DNA of 38,303 bases from Nonomuraea basaltis (GTDB taxonomy: Bacteria > Actinomycetota > Actinomycetes > Streptosporangiales > Streptosporangiaceae), in contig NZ_VCJS01000118.1 of the NCBI RefSeq assembly GCF_005893125.1, positions 1-38,303 of the forward strand. The letters are read 5' to 3'. Made by a program: the position numbers and the translations under genes. Shown piece after piece: positions 15,506 to 22,509 of this stretch. Every line of letters begins with the position of its first letter. Positions within the stretch are counted from its first letter, which is position 1. The notes beneath the pieces were generated by a model, which saw only the letters and a program-made list of their open reading frames with translations, was not told where the DNA came from and did not search any database.

Positions 15506-16035
15506 CGGCGTGCCCCCTCACTACAGGCCGGATCATCCAGTACGGGCAGTTGCGGCGCCAGCTCGGGCGCCAGCGCACGCAGCCGGGCCAGAGCGTGGTG
15601 CGCCTGGCTCTTCACGGTGCCGACGGAGCATCCCAGCAGGTCGGCGACGTCACGTTCGGTCCGGTCCTCGTAGTAGCGCAGGACGAGCACCGCGCGCTGC
15701 TTGGGCGTCAGCCGCATGAGCGCCTGGCGCAGGACGATCCGCAGGACGGCGGAGTCCTCGGGCGAGTAGGTGCGGTCAGGCGGCTCGGCGCTCGGCACCT
15801 CGTCGGAGCCGCGGCGCCGCCGCCACGAGATGTACTGGTTCACCATGGTCTTGCGCGCGTAAGCGTCAAGGTTGTCGATGTGGCGTAATTTCGACCACCG
15901 CCCGATCATGCGGACCAGCACACTCTGCAGGAGGTCCTCTGCGAGGTGGACCTCTCCGGTGAGCAGGTAGGCCAGGCGCATCAACGGGCGTTGGTGAGCA
16001 TCCACGAACGCCGGGAAGCTGGCATCGTGATCCAA
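15502..16035 (-). CDS. SigE-family ECF RNA polymerase sigma factor
   Basis: 177 residues. Region 2 covers about residues 10-75 (LMRLAYLLTGEVHLAEDLLQ and LRHIDNLDAYARKTMVNQYI); region 4 covers 100-155 (LTPKQRAVLVLRYYEDRTER then VADLLGCSVGTVKSQAHHAL). This matches the actinobacterial SigE-type ECF subfamily (SigE-fam_strep). The TTG at 16035 is chosen because GAGGAG lies five bases before it; an ATG is not available at the family's expected position. The next gene, overlapping by ATGA, encodes a membrane-anchored solute-binding protein where an anti-sigma factor is usually found. Confidence 0.92.
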   Translation of the reverse strand: MDHDASFPAFVDAHQRPLMRLAYLLTGEVHLAEDLLQSVLVRMIGRWSKLRHIDNLDAYARKTMVNQYISWRRRRGSDEVPSAEPPDRTYSPEDSAVLRIVLRQALMRLTPKQRAVLVLRYYEDRTERDVADLLGCSVGTVKSQAHHALARLRALAPELAPQLPVLDDPACSEGARR

Positions 16036-16427
16036 CGTCTCTCCTCATGTCGGTACCCTCCAGACGCCGTGGGCACGGCAAAAGGTTGGCACTCCTGGGA
16101 AGCGGGCTAGAGCGCCGACTGCCAGGTGGTCGAGTCCGTCGCCGGCCGCTGCTTCCTGGCCGCACCGAAAGAGATCGCCGTGCTGGTCGACCGAGAGATT
16201 TCCCGCCTGCGCAGGGGCCTCGTTTCCCTCCGGCATCATCGCCGCGTCCATCGCCGTCGGCGCCCTGGCCCTCTGCTCGGTGCACTGATTCGCACCCAGC
16301 TTTACGTGGATGCGGTACCGATGAAGTCTGCTGGACGCCTTCGTCGCTCACACCGGCCCGACCGCCGCCCAAGGCTGCCATGAACCCTGACCTTTCAACC
16401 TGTGTAGTGGTTTGAAGGGCTGAGCCG
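16036..16427. other. 392-base stretch without a recognisable gene
   Basis: It lies upstream of the sigma factor and downstream of the rifampin phosphotransferase-like gene. On the plus strand a short hydrophobic run GIIAASIAVGALALC followed by a stop (about 16233-16287) could be a remnant of a membrane helix, but no gene can be assembled. GGCTGA-N4-TCAGCC (16418-16433) overlaps the stop codon at 16428 and may act as part of a terminator. Confidence 0.4.
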
Positions 16428-18869
16428 TCAGCCGTTCTCCTCCACCCGCACCGTGCCCGCGGTCCCGTCGACCGTTATCAACTGTCCGGTCTTGATCTCG
16501 TGCGTGGCGTTGCGGACGCAGATGACGGCCGGGATGCCGTACTCCCGTGCGACGGTAGGACCGTGTGCCACGGGTGACCCTGTCTCGGTCACCAGCCCGC
16601 CGATGGTCATGAACAACGGGGTCCAGCCAGGGTCCGTGGTGGGGGCCACGAGGATCTCGCCGGGCTCGATATGCGCGCCGGCCGGGTCGCGGATCACCCG
16701 CGCCCTGCCGGTCGCCAGGCCTGCGGCCCCGGACATCCCGGTCAGCACCCCGTCCTGCGCGGGCTCCGCTGGAGCGAGCGCCTCCACGTCGGTTCCGTCG
16801 GAGAGCAGGGCACCCGGGACGATGGGCCGCCGCAGCTCCCGCTCGTACTCGGCGCGCCGCGCCGCGACCAGGTCCCGATGGCCGGCCCCGTCATGTACGG
16901 CTGCGCGTGCCTCATCGAGGCTCAGGAACATGATGTCGTCGGCGCGCTCCAGCAGGCCGCGAGAGACCAGATCGCCGCCGACCAGGAGGAGCTGCCGGCG
17001 CGCCGCCTGGATCGCGGGCAGCCAGGCGAACTTCCCGATCTCCCGGAGGCCGGTGAGCCGGCGCGACCGGCGCATGAAGAACGCCGCGAGCCGGCCGCGC
17101 ACCGGCCTCTTGCGCCGCGCCCTCCGTGACAGCGTCTCGATCATCTTCTCCGCCTTCTCCGCTGCCTGCGCGAACCGCCGGTCGGGCGCCTGCTCGGGGT
17201 CGCCGACGCGGAGGTAGTTGGCGATCGTGGCGAAGAGCGGTGCCGGGTCCTCCTCCCAGTGGGGCACGCCGACGTCGATCTCGGCCGCCGCGCGCATGCC
17301 GTACTTCTCCAGGAATCCGGCCATCCCAATGTCCGGGAGTTCACCCGCGCGGAATTTCGCGGCGACTACCTCCGGCGGGGTGTTGAGGAACAGGGCGCGG
17401 TGCTTCCGCGCGTTCACCGCGAGCCCCCAGAGGGCGAGGTCCATCTCGGTGGTCACGTTGTACGGCATCCCGCCGAGGACGATGTCCAGCTCCTCCTCCG
17501 AGGCGACGCCCTTGAGCAGCCCCGCCGGGGCCACCCCCGCGACGATGCCGGTCATCAGTGGCCACACGATCCCCATCATGTCGGGACTCATGATCGCCTT
17601 GTGGGAGTCCTCGATGACCCAGCGGAGCCGCTCGGCCGCGGTGGCCGGCTCGGGCGGCGGTGCCGTCCGGCGCTTGATCTCCTCGACGCCGCGGTAGGCC
17701 CGGGCGCGGGCCGCATCCGGGCGGGCCATGCTCGACACGAACCCGGCGATCGCTCTCGGCAGGAGCACCGACGTCATCTTGAACGCGGTGCTGAGGTGGA
17801 ACGGCAGACCGCGTCGTGGGGCGAACCGCGGATCGTCCATCATGCGTACGACGGCGCTCTGCACGCGCGGCCCGTAGATCTCCAGGGACGTCGGCAGCCG
17901 CTTGCGCATGGCCTTGTTGCGGACGAAGTCGGTCAGGTCGAAGTAGAGCCGCCCGCCGATGGGGACGAGCCGAGGCAGCGGGTCACGCGGATCGATCTTG
18001 GCGCCCACCGCCTTGAACCACATCGCCGATCCGGTCTTGAGCAGGGACACCCCCATCGGCGTGCACGGCCGGAGCATCCCCTGGATGTGGCCGATCTCGA
18101 GGTAGAGCCGGGTCTCGCCGGTGTCCGGGGGGAGCGGGAAGAGGGTGGTGATCGGCCGGGACTGGAGCAGCCACAGCACGCCGTCCGGATCGATCGCCCA
18201 CTCGATGTCCTGCGGTGAGCCGAAATGCCTTTGCAGCCGTCGCCCGGCTTCTCGCAGCTGGTCGAGCTGCTGTTCGTCGAGGACCCCGTCGTCGTGGTCC
18301 GGTACGGCCGGCGCGTGCTGGTCGAGGACGTAGTGGTCGGGCACGACGGTGCCGTCGACGATGGCGGTGCCCAGTCCGGGGGCGGCGTCGACGACCATTT
18401 CGGCGCGGCAGCCGGTGATCGGGTTGGCGGTGAACAGGACGCCGGCCACAGCCGGGTCGATCATGCGTTGGATCACCACGGCCATGGCGGAGTCGTCGAT
18501 GCCGGCGGTGGCGCGGTAGGCGACCGCGCGTTCGGTGTGCAGGGAGTCCCAGCATCTGCGGATCGCGTCGATGAGCTGGTCGGCGCCTTCGATGTTGAGG
18601 TAGGTGTCCTGCTGGCCGGCGAAGCTGGCGTGCGGCAGGTCCTCGGCGGTGGCGCTGGAGCGGACCGCGACCCGGCCGCCGCCGAGCCGCTGATAGGCGT
18701 CGATCAGCTCTTTCTGGGGGAGATCTCGGGATTTGTAGGACTCGATGGTCAGGCAGAAGCCGTCCGGGACGCGCTCGCCAGCCTTGATCATCTCGCCGAG
18801 CCCGGCGGCCTTGCCGCCCACCAGATCGATCACGGAGGAGTCGATCTCAGACAGATGGATCAGTTTCAT
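16428..18869 (-). CDS. Rifampin phosphotransferase-like PEP/pyruvate-domain protein
   Basis: 813 residues with the three-part layout of rifampin phosphotransferase: an N-terminal ATP-grasp domain (LVGGKAAGLGEMIKAGERVP, VAVRSSATAEDLPHASFAGQ, ending WLLQSRPITT), a helical substrate domain (about 300-700), and a C-terminal phospho-carrier domain with VTETGSPVAHG, where His769 is the likely phosphorylated residue. RPH enzymes inactivate rifamycins by moving the beta-phosphate of ATP to the drug; other members of this layout have unknown substrates, so resistance is likely but unproven. AGGAGGATAAGG gives a strong ribosome binding site. No intact rifamycin-associated element is seen upstream. Confidence 0.78.
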   Translation of the reverse strand: MKLIHLSEIDSSVIDLVGGKAAGLGEMIKAGERVPDGFCLTIESYKSRDLPQKELIDAYQRLGGGRVAVRSSATAEDLPHASFAGQQDTYLNIEGADQLIDAIRRCWDSLHTERAVAYRATAGIDDSAMAVVIQRMIDPAVAGVLFTANPITGCRAEMVVDAAPGLGTAIVDGTVVPDHYVLDQHAPAVPDHDDGVLDEQQLDQLREAGRRLQRHFGSPQDIEWAIDPDGVLWLLQSRPITTLFPLPPDTGETRLYLEIGHIQGMLRPCTPMGVSLLKTGSAMWFKAVGAKIDPRDPLPRLVPIGGRLYFDLTDFVRNKAMRKRLPTSLEIYGPRVQSAVVRMMDDPRFAPRRGLPFHLSTAFKMTSVLLPRAIAGFVSSMARPDAARARAYRGVEEIKRRTAPPPEPATAAERLRWVIEDSHKAIMSPDMMGIVWPLMTGIVAGVAPAGLLKGVASEEELDIVLGGMPYNVTTEMDLALWGLAVNARKHRALFLNTPPEVVAAKFRAGELPDIGMAGFLEKYGMRAAAEIDVGVPHWEEDPAPLFATIANYLRVGDPEQAPDRRFAQAAEKAEKMIETLSRRARRKRPVRGRLAAFFMRRSRRLTGLREIGKFAWLPAIQAARRQLLLVGGDLVSRGLLERADDIMFLSLDEARAAVHDGAGHRDLVAARRAEYERELRRPIVPGALLSDGTDVEALAPAEPAQDGVLTGMSGAAGLATGRARVIRDPAGAHIEPGEILVAPTTDPGWTPLFMTIGGLVTETGSPVAHGPTVAREYGIPAVICVRNATHEIKTGQLITVDGTAGTVRVEENG

Positions 18870-18948
18870 CCCTTATCCTCCTCGCAGCCTTCGCATAGAT
18901 CTCCAGGGAATGGAGCACGATCTCCCGCTCCTCCTCGGTGAACTGCCT
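18847..18948 (-). pseudogene. Possible MarR-family C-terminal tail
   Basis: The frame RQFTEEEREIVLHSLEIYAK then AARRIRDETDPSV ends inside the rifampin phosphotransferase-like gene (about 23-base overlap with its start). The pattern resembles the last dimerisation helix of a MarR regulator (LTxEERxxVLxALxxYA). An in-frame TGA precedes it at 18949, and no DNA-binding domain is present. It may be the end of a lost regulator of the downstream gene. Confidence 0.35.
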
Positions 18949-19021
18949 TCAGTGCGCCATCTTCAAATCAACCCAGACCTCCCGGCTGCGCTGCCATGGC
19001 TGGGGTTCCTCGGGAGTCGCA

Positions 19022-19156
19022 TCAACGGGAGGTTCGCAAGCCGCACCGCTTGATGACGAGACCGACCTGGTCGGGTCCGACGCGATGGATCGAGAACAGC
19101 AGGATCATCGCCACCGGCAGCAGGAGAGCGGCGGCGATCAGTGGAAGCACTAACAT
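19022..19156 (-). pseudogene. SPFH/flotillin-type protein, N-terminal fragment
   Basis: 44 codons from ATG 19156. A transmembrane helix (LIAAALLLPVAMILLFSI) is followed by HRVGPDQVGLVIKRCGLR, which is how membrane-anchored SPFH-domain (flotillin/stomatin-like) proteins begin. The remaining several hundred residues are missing: the frame ends at TGA after RTSR. It is most likely a truncation relic, although a single-pass peptide could still be made. Confidence 0.6.
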
Positions 19157-19192
19157 GCGCGTCACATCCCTATGGGTCGAGATAAGCGTACT

Positions 19193-19227
19193 TAGACGTC
19201 TAGATGCGCGCAATGGGTCGATACACT
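19193..19227 (+). promoter_or_regulatory. Palindrome and -10 box of the HTH-protein gene
   Basis: The perfect 10-base palindrome TAGACGTCTA (19193-19202) lies in the -35 area. TACACT (19222-19227) fits TANNNT and ends exactly six bases before the ATG at 19234, which has no ribosome binding site. A leaderless transcript controlled through the palindrome is the simplest reading. Confidence 0.5.
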
Positions 19228-19233
19228 TGCGGG

Positions 19234-19764
19234 ATGCGAGGACGGCTCTTTCCCGTGGGGAAGGACTGGTACGAGTGGCGCCAAGAGCCGCCACTCTCCG
19301 GCACGGTGCTGGTGCGGATCGCCGTGGCCGCCGGCGGACGCTTGGTGCTCACCGGGCTGCGCATCGACGGTGCCCCGACCGCCGAACTGCTGCGTTCGAT
19401 CCCGGTGGGGCGCATCGAGGCCGCCGCCAACGCGCAGCTCACCGCCGTCGACGACGTCATCACGCCGGTAGCGGCGAGCCGTCGCCGACAGGCCGAGCTG
19501 CCCTCGCTCAACGGTGAGGGTTGGGAGATGACCACCCCCGACCATGCCCTTCCCCGCCCTCCACCGGCCCAGAAACGAGGACGTCCCGACGGCTTCTACC
19601 GGGAGATCGCCGACACCTATCACGAACTCGCCCAGACCTCCGCACGGCCCGCGGCCGAGCTCGCCGAGCTCCGTGACATCCCGATCACCACCGCGCATCG
19701 GTGGGTCAAAGAGGCCCGGCGCCGGGGTTTCCTGCCACCCGGACGGCCCGGCACATCCGGGTGA
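19234..19764 (+). CDS. Actinobacterial protein of unknown function with C-terminal HTH
   Basis: 176 residues. The N-terminal half (MRGRLFPVGKDWYEWRQEPP ... LSGTVLVRIAVAAGGRLVLT) is a beta-rich domain of unknown function that, as I recall, recurs in actinobacteria. The C-terminal 60 residues (KRGRPDGFYREIADTYHELA ... ITTAHRWVKEARRRGFLPPG) form a small helix-turn-helix of the kind seen in proteins linked to mobile or cell-division-related loci. I preferred ATG 19234 to the upstream start at 19204, because TACACT lies exactly six bases before it. The YbjN-like gene follows 19 bases downstream in the same direction. Confidence 0.75.
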   Translation: MRGRLFPVGKDWYEWRQEPPLSGTVLVRIAVAAGGRLVLTGLRIDGAPTAELLRSIPVGRIEAAANAQLTAVDDVITPVAASRRRQAELPSLNGEGWEMTTPDHALPRPPPAQKRGRPDGFYREIADTYHELAQTSARPAAELAELRDIPITTAHRWVKEARRRGFLPPGRPGTSG

Positions 19765-19771
19765 AGCGGGG

Positions 19772-19777
19772 TAGCTT
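19772..19777 (+). promoter_or_regulatory. -10 box TAGCTT for a leaderless transcript
   Basis: TAGCTT fits TANNNT and ends exactly six bases before the GTG at 19784. This would give the YbjN-like gene its own start point in addition to any read-through from the HTH-protein gene. Confidence 0.4.
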
Positions 19778-19783
19778 CGAGGC

Positions 19784-20215
19784 GTGCCGAATCACGCACC
19801 CCTTCGAACTCGGATTCACCGGCTCATCTCCGGATACCTCGACGGACAACCCCTCACTACCGACATCTCCGCCGAGCCCGTCGCCATCCGATCCGGTACG
19901 GCGGTGGTCTACGTCCGTCTTGTGGAGGCCACGCCGCCCGTCGTGCGGGTGTTCTCTCCGCTGCTTCGCGGGATCGACCAGTCCCAGGGCCTGCTAGAGG
20001 AACTGAACGAGCTGAACGGGCGACTCAGCTTCCTGCGCGTCTTCTGGCGCGACGGCACCGTGTTCGCCGCCTCGGAACTGCTCGCCGAGACCCTGACCAG
20101 CGCCGAACTGGCCAACTCCTGCGACTGGCTCGCCGAGGCCGCCGACTACTACGACGTGCGCCTGCGCTCCCGCTTCGGTGGCCAGACCGCCTTTGCCGAG
20201 CGACGGCCCTCGTAG
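19784..20215 (+). CDS. YbjN / T3SS-chaperone-like fold protein
   Basis: 143 residues. The sequence AVVYVRLVEATPPVVRVFSP ... LLEELNELNGRLSFLRVFWR ... VFAASELLAETLTSAEL ... YDVRLRSRFGG follows the pattern of actinobacterial YbjN / type III chaperone-like domains, compact folds thought to bind peptides. Its partner and pathway are unknown. It ends with the GG-x-x-AF motif common at the C-terminus of the family. It sits directly downstream of the HTH protein of unknown function, so the two may act together. GTG is the only suitable start. Confidence 0.7.
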   Translation: MPNHAPLRTRIHRLISGYLDGQPLTTDISAEPVAIRSGTAVVYVRLVEATPPVVRVFSPLLRGIDQSQGLLEELNELNGRLSFLRVFWRDGTVFAASELLAETLTSAELANSCDWLAEAADYYDVRLRSRFGGQTAFAERRPS

Positions 20216-20436
20216 AGGGGCCACTGTGACCCTTCAAGTGCCTAGATCTCGAAGGTTGGGGCGCTGATGGCGTGGCTTGATCAACGTGCCCCACCGCGGT
20301 CGCAAAGTAGGCCGCGGCCGAGGAACCGCGGCCGATGCCGCCTGCGTTCAGGTGGTGACGTCGCCTGCTCTGGTGATGAGCCACGTCCCGAAGATCTCCA
20401 CCCCGGGCGCGGCGCTCGTACTGGCCCGTCATGCGT

Positions 20437-20643
20437 TCACCCGGCCCTGGAGGAGTAGGGGAGCAGGGCCATCTCGCGGGCGAGCTGTCGCTGCTGCCGC
20501 ACCGTCACGCCGGTCACCCGGCGGCTGCGGATCTTGCCTCGGTCCGAGACGAACTTGCGCAGCAGGCCGGCGTCCTTGAAGTCGATCACGCCGATCCCGA
20601 GCGGCGGGTTGGTCTTCTTTCTGGGTGTACGGCGGGGCTTCAC
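20437..20643 (-). CDS. rpsR2: Ribosomal protein S18, zinc-independent paralogue
   Basis: 68 residues: VKPRRTPRKKTNPPLGIGVI, then DFKDAGLLRKFVSDRGKIRS and RRVTGVTVRQQRQLAREMAL, which is bacterial S18 (bS18) of the small ribosomal subunit. It contains no Cys at all, so it belongs to the C-minus form that replaces the zinc-binding paralogue when zinc is scarce, releasing zinc from ribosomes. The GTG start overlaps the cobW stop by GTGA, and AAGGAG precedes it, so it is co-expressed from the Zur-like site in front of that gene. The other usual partners (L28, L33, S14) are not next to it. Confidence 0.92.
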   Translation of the reverse strand: MKPRRTPRKKTNPPLGIGVIDFKDAGLLRKFVSDRGKIRSRRVTGVTVRQQRQLAREMALLPYSSRAG

Positions 20644-21770
20644 GCACTCTCCTTCAGATCCAGCAGGGGGGCGAACGGGTCGTCGTGGCCGGCCCACTCC
20701 GCGGCGCCGGGCAGGGCGTCATCGTGGTCGATCAGGCACGAGTCGAGCAGGGAGACGATGCGGTCGCGGTCGAGGTCGGGCCCGGTGAAGACCAGGTGCT
20801 GGACGCGGTCGCCGACGATCGGGTTCCAGTCCAGGGCGGCGGCGGCGCGCCGGGCCGGGGAGACGAGGTCCCAGGCCGCCTCGGGCAGCGACGCCAGCCA
20901 TGGCCCGGCGTCCTCCACGGAGACCGCGCCCGCCGCCGCGTCCCAGGCGAGCATGCGCTGGTGCCGGTTGGCCAGCCAGAACCGGCCGCGGGCGCGGACC
21001 GTCGTGGTGACCAGCTCGTCCATGGCGTCGAACAACCGGCTCGGGTGGAGCGGGCGCAGGCGGCGCCAGACGAGGGTGCTGATCTCGCCTGTCTGGGCGT
21101 CGGCTGGGAGCTGGGCGGTGGCCGGGTCGACGCGTTCGGCCAGCTCGTGCACGCACAACGCGGCTCCGGCGACCTCGGGTTCGGTGAGGATCGGTGTGTG
21201 TGGGGCCAGGTGCCCGAGCACGGCGGTCGACAGCTCGGCGTCCTCGGCGTCGCCGTCGTGCAGGGACAGGCTGGTGGCGTACTCGATCTGCCGGGCCAGC
21301 ACCTCGGCCAGGTAGCGCTGGTCGTCGCCCGCCGCCTGGCCGGTCTCGCTCAGGCGGTCGCCCCGGCAGATGTCTGCGGGCATGTGCTCGGCGTCCAGCG
21401 CGGTGTGTACGCAGGCCAGGTAGAGCCGGCCGGACGCCTCCTGCCCGGCCAGGGTCTCGGCCACCGGGCGCGGCTCGACCGAGTCCCACAGGTCCACGAT
21501 CAGCAGGGACGCCATGGAGGAGCGGCGCAGCAGCTCGGGAAGGAGATCCTCGCGGACGGTGCAGGTGACGCAGCCGTGTGCCAGGCGTACCTCGGCGCGG
21601 TCCAGCACGCCGGAGACGTCGCGGACCACGCGCTCGACCAGACCTGCGTCGATGGAGGTCAGGTCGTGATGGATCGCGACGGCTCCTGGATGACGCCGCA
21701 ACAGCTGATCGACCGCGGCGGTCCGGGCGCTGTCGTGCAGGCCCGCGACCAGGGCGACAGGGATGGGCAC
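20640..21770 (-). CDS. CobW-family (G3E) zinc metallochaperone-like protein, degenerate P-loop
   Basis: 376 residues of the CobW/ZNG1-type family, which delivers zinc to client proteins when zinc is low. HGCVTCTVREDLLPELLRR carries the family's Cys-rich metal motif (GCxxC form), and the C-terminal CobW_C domain is present (RARGRFWLANRHQRMLAWDA ... HLVFTGPDLDRDRI). Unusually, the Walker A loop reads VAGLHDSARTAAVD instead of GxxGxGKT/S, so GTP binding may be weak or absent. The GTG start follows AGGAG, and a strong Zur-like box lies about 20 bases upstream. The S18 paralogue follows with a GTGA overlap. Confidence 0.85.
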   Translation of the reverse strand: MPIPVALVAGLHDSARTAAVDQLLRRHPGAVAIHHDLTSIDAGLVERVVRDVSGVLDRAEVRLAHGCVTCTVREDLLPELLRRSSMASLLIVDLWDSVEPRPVAETLAGQEASGRLYLACVHTALDAEHMPADICRGDRLSETGQAAGDDQRYLAEVLARQIEYATSLSLHDGDAEDAELSTAVLGHLAPHTPILTEPEVAGAALCVHELAERVDPATAQLPADAQTGEISTLVWRRLRPLHPSRLFDAMDELVTTTVRARGRFWLANRHQRMLAWDAAAGAVSVEDAGPWLASLPEAAWDLVSPARRAAAALDWNPIVGDRVQHLVFTGPDLDRDRIVSLLDSCLIDHDDALPGAAEWAGHDDPFAPLLDLKESA

Positions 21771-21791
21771 AGGGTCTCCTTTGCCACGAAA

Positions 21792-21806
21792 TGAAAATCA
21801 TTGTCG
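21792..21806 (-). promoter_or_regulatory. Zur box upstream of cobW-rpsR2
   Basis: Minus-strand CGACAATGATTTTCA matches the Zur consensus TGAAAATGATTTTCA at 13 of 15 bases, the best such site in the window. It lies 22 bases before the cobW start. Zur with zinc bound would repress this operon; the gene content supports the assignment. Confidence 0.75.
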
Positions 21807-21975
21807 ATGTCATCGCATGTGACGTCAAGTCCGGCAGAGCGGGAATCGGGCTCTCGCTCCGGCTCCGATGGCGTGGCAAGATCGAAGCGCTGGCCGGGTC
21901 GTCGAGTATGAAGCTGCCCAATATCACCATTTAGGGCGTAGCCTGAAATGTGGCAGAACACCCCTATAAGGATCT

Positions 21976-21990
21976 TCGGTATCGAACCGA
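21976..21990. promoter_or_regulatory. TCGGT-N5-ACCGA dyad upstream of the His-rich gene
   Basis: Perfect 5-bp arms with a 5-base spacer, 15 bases before the ATG of the His-rich protein and next to its AGGGAG ribosome binding site. It could bind a regulator or form a small 5' hairpin in the mRNA. Confidence 0.35.
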
Positions 21991-22004
21991 TAGGGAGTCT
22001 GAAC

Positions 22005-22307
22005 ATGTCAGTGACTGCCGAACACCGTCAGCACGTCGATCACACTCACGAGCATGGACCCGGCTGCGGGCATGTGGTCGTCCCGCATGATGATCACGTC
22101 GACTATGTCCACGACGGTTGCCTGCACCGCGTCCATGACGATCACGTGGACGAGTGCGAGCCGAAGTCGCACGCCGCGCATGGGGGCCATGACCACCAGC
22201 ACGGGCCCGAGTGCGGGCACGTGGCCGTCCCGCACACGGATCACGTCGACTACGTCCACGACGGACACCGTCACGCCTCGCACGAAGGGCATTGGGACGA
22301 CCACTGA
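22005..22307 (+). CDS. Histidine-rich tandem-repeat protein, putative zinc/metal buffer
   Basis: 100 residues, about a quarter of them His, plus many Asp and four Cys. Two near-identical units can be aligned: HEHGPGCGHVVVPHDDHVDY with VHDGCLH, and HQHGPECGHVAVPHTDHVDY with VHDGHRH. A spacer with HDDHVDECEPKSHAAHGGHD joins them. There is no signal peptide or transmembrane segment, so it is cytoplasmic. The composition implies binding of several Zn, Ni or Co ions, as storage, buffer or chaperone. Related short proteins are common in bacteria and often mis-annotated. It is divergent from the Zur-type cobW gene. AGGGAG supports the ATG at 22005. Confidence 0.82.
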   Translation: MSVTAEHRQHVDHTHEHGPGCGHVVVPHDDHVDYVHDGCLHRVHDDHVDECEPKSHAAHGGHDHQHGPECGHVAVPHTDHVDYVHDGHRHASHEGHWDDH

Positions 22308-22388
22308 AGGCCATGAGACTTGCGCCTCGTCTGAGGACTGGCATCGTCTGGCCGGGGACATATCAAGCTCTGCGGCGTGCGCAGGGGC

Positions 22389-22454
22389 GCTTGACTCGCG
22401 GCCGAACCCGCTGCTGCCGCCCGTGATCACGACGCTCGTGCCGTCGTAGTTGCC
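22389..22454 (-). pseudogene. Short-chain dehydrogenase N-terminal fragment
   Basis: The frame reads GNYDGTSVVITGGSSGFGRE, the first beta strand and TGxxxGxG cofactor loop of a classical SDR. No start codon is left in front, and similarity ends after about 22 residues, running into antisense of the His-rich gene. GGAGG lies just upstream on the same strand, consistent with a once-functional start. Confidence 0.6.
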
Positions 22455-22509
22455 AGGTCTTGGATGTCCTCCGGTGTGTGAGAGATGTGTTCCGAAGCGG
22501 GGTGGCGGT

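Noticed and set aside
19026..19044. Possible rifamycin-associated element upstream of the rifampin phosphotransferase-like gene
   Set aside because: The minus strand contains GGCTTGCGA, matching half of the known GGGGCTTGCGACAAGCCCC element, but the right half is not symmetrical, and the site lies within the SPFH fragment 157 bases from the start.
22005..22307. Repeat array (CRISPR-like) in the His-rich gene
   Set aside because: The repetition is of two protein modules with codon variation, not of identical DNA repeats with spacers. No CRISPR array or cas gene is seen.
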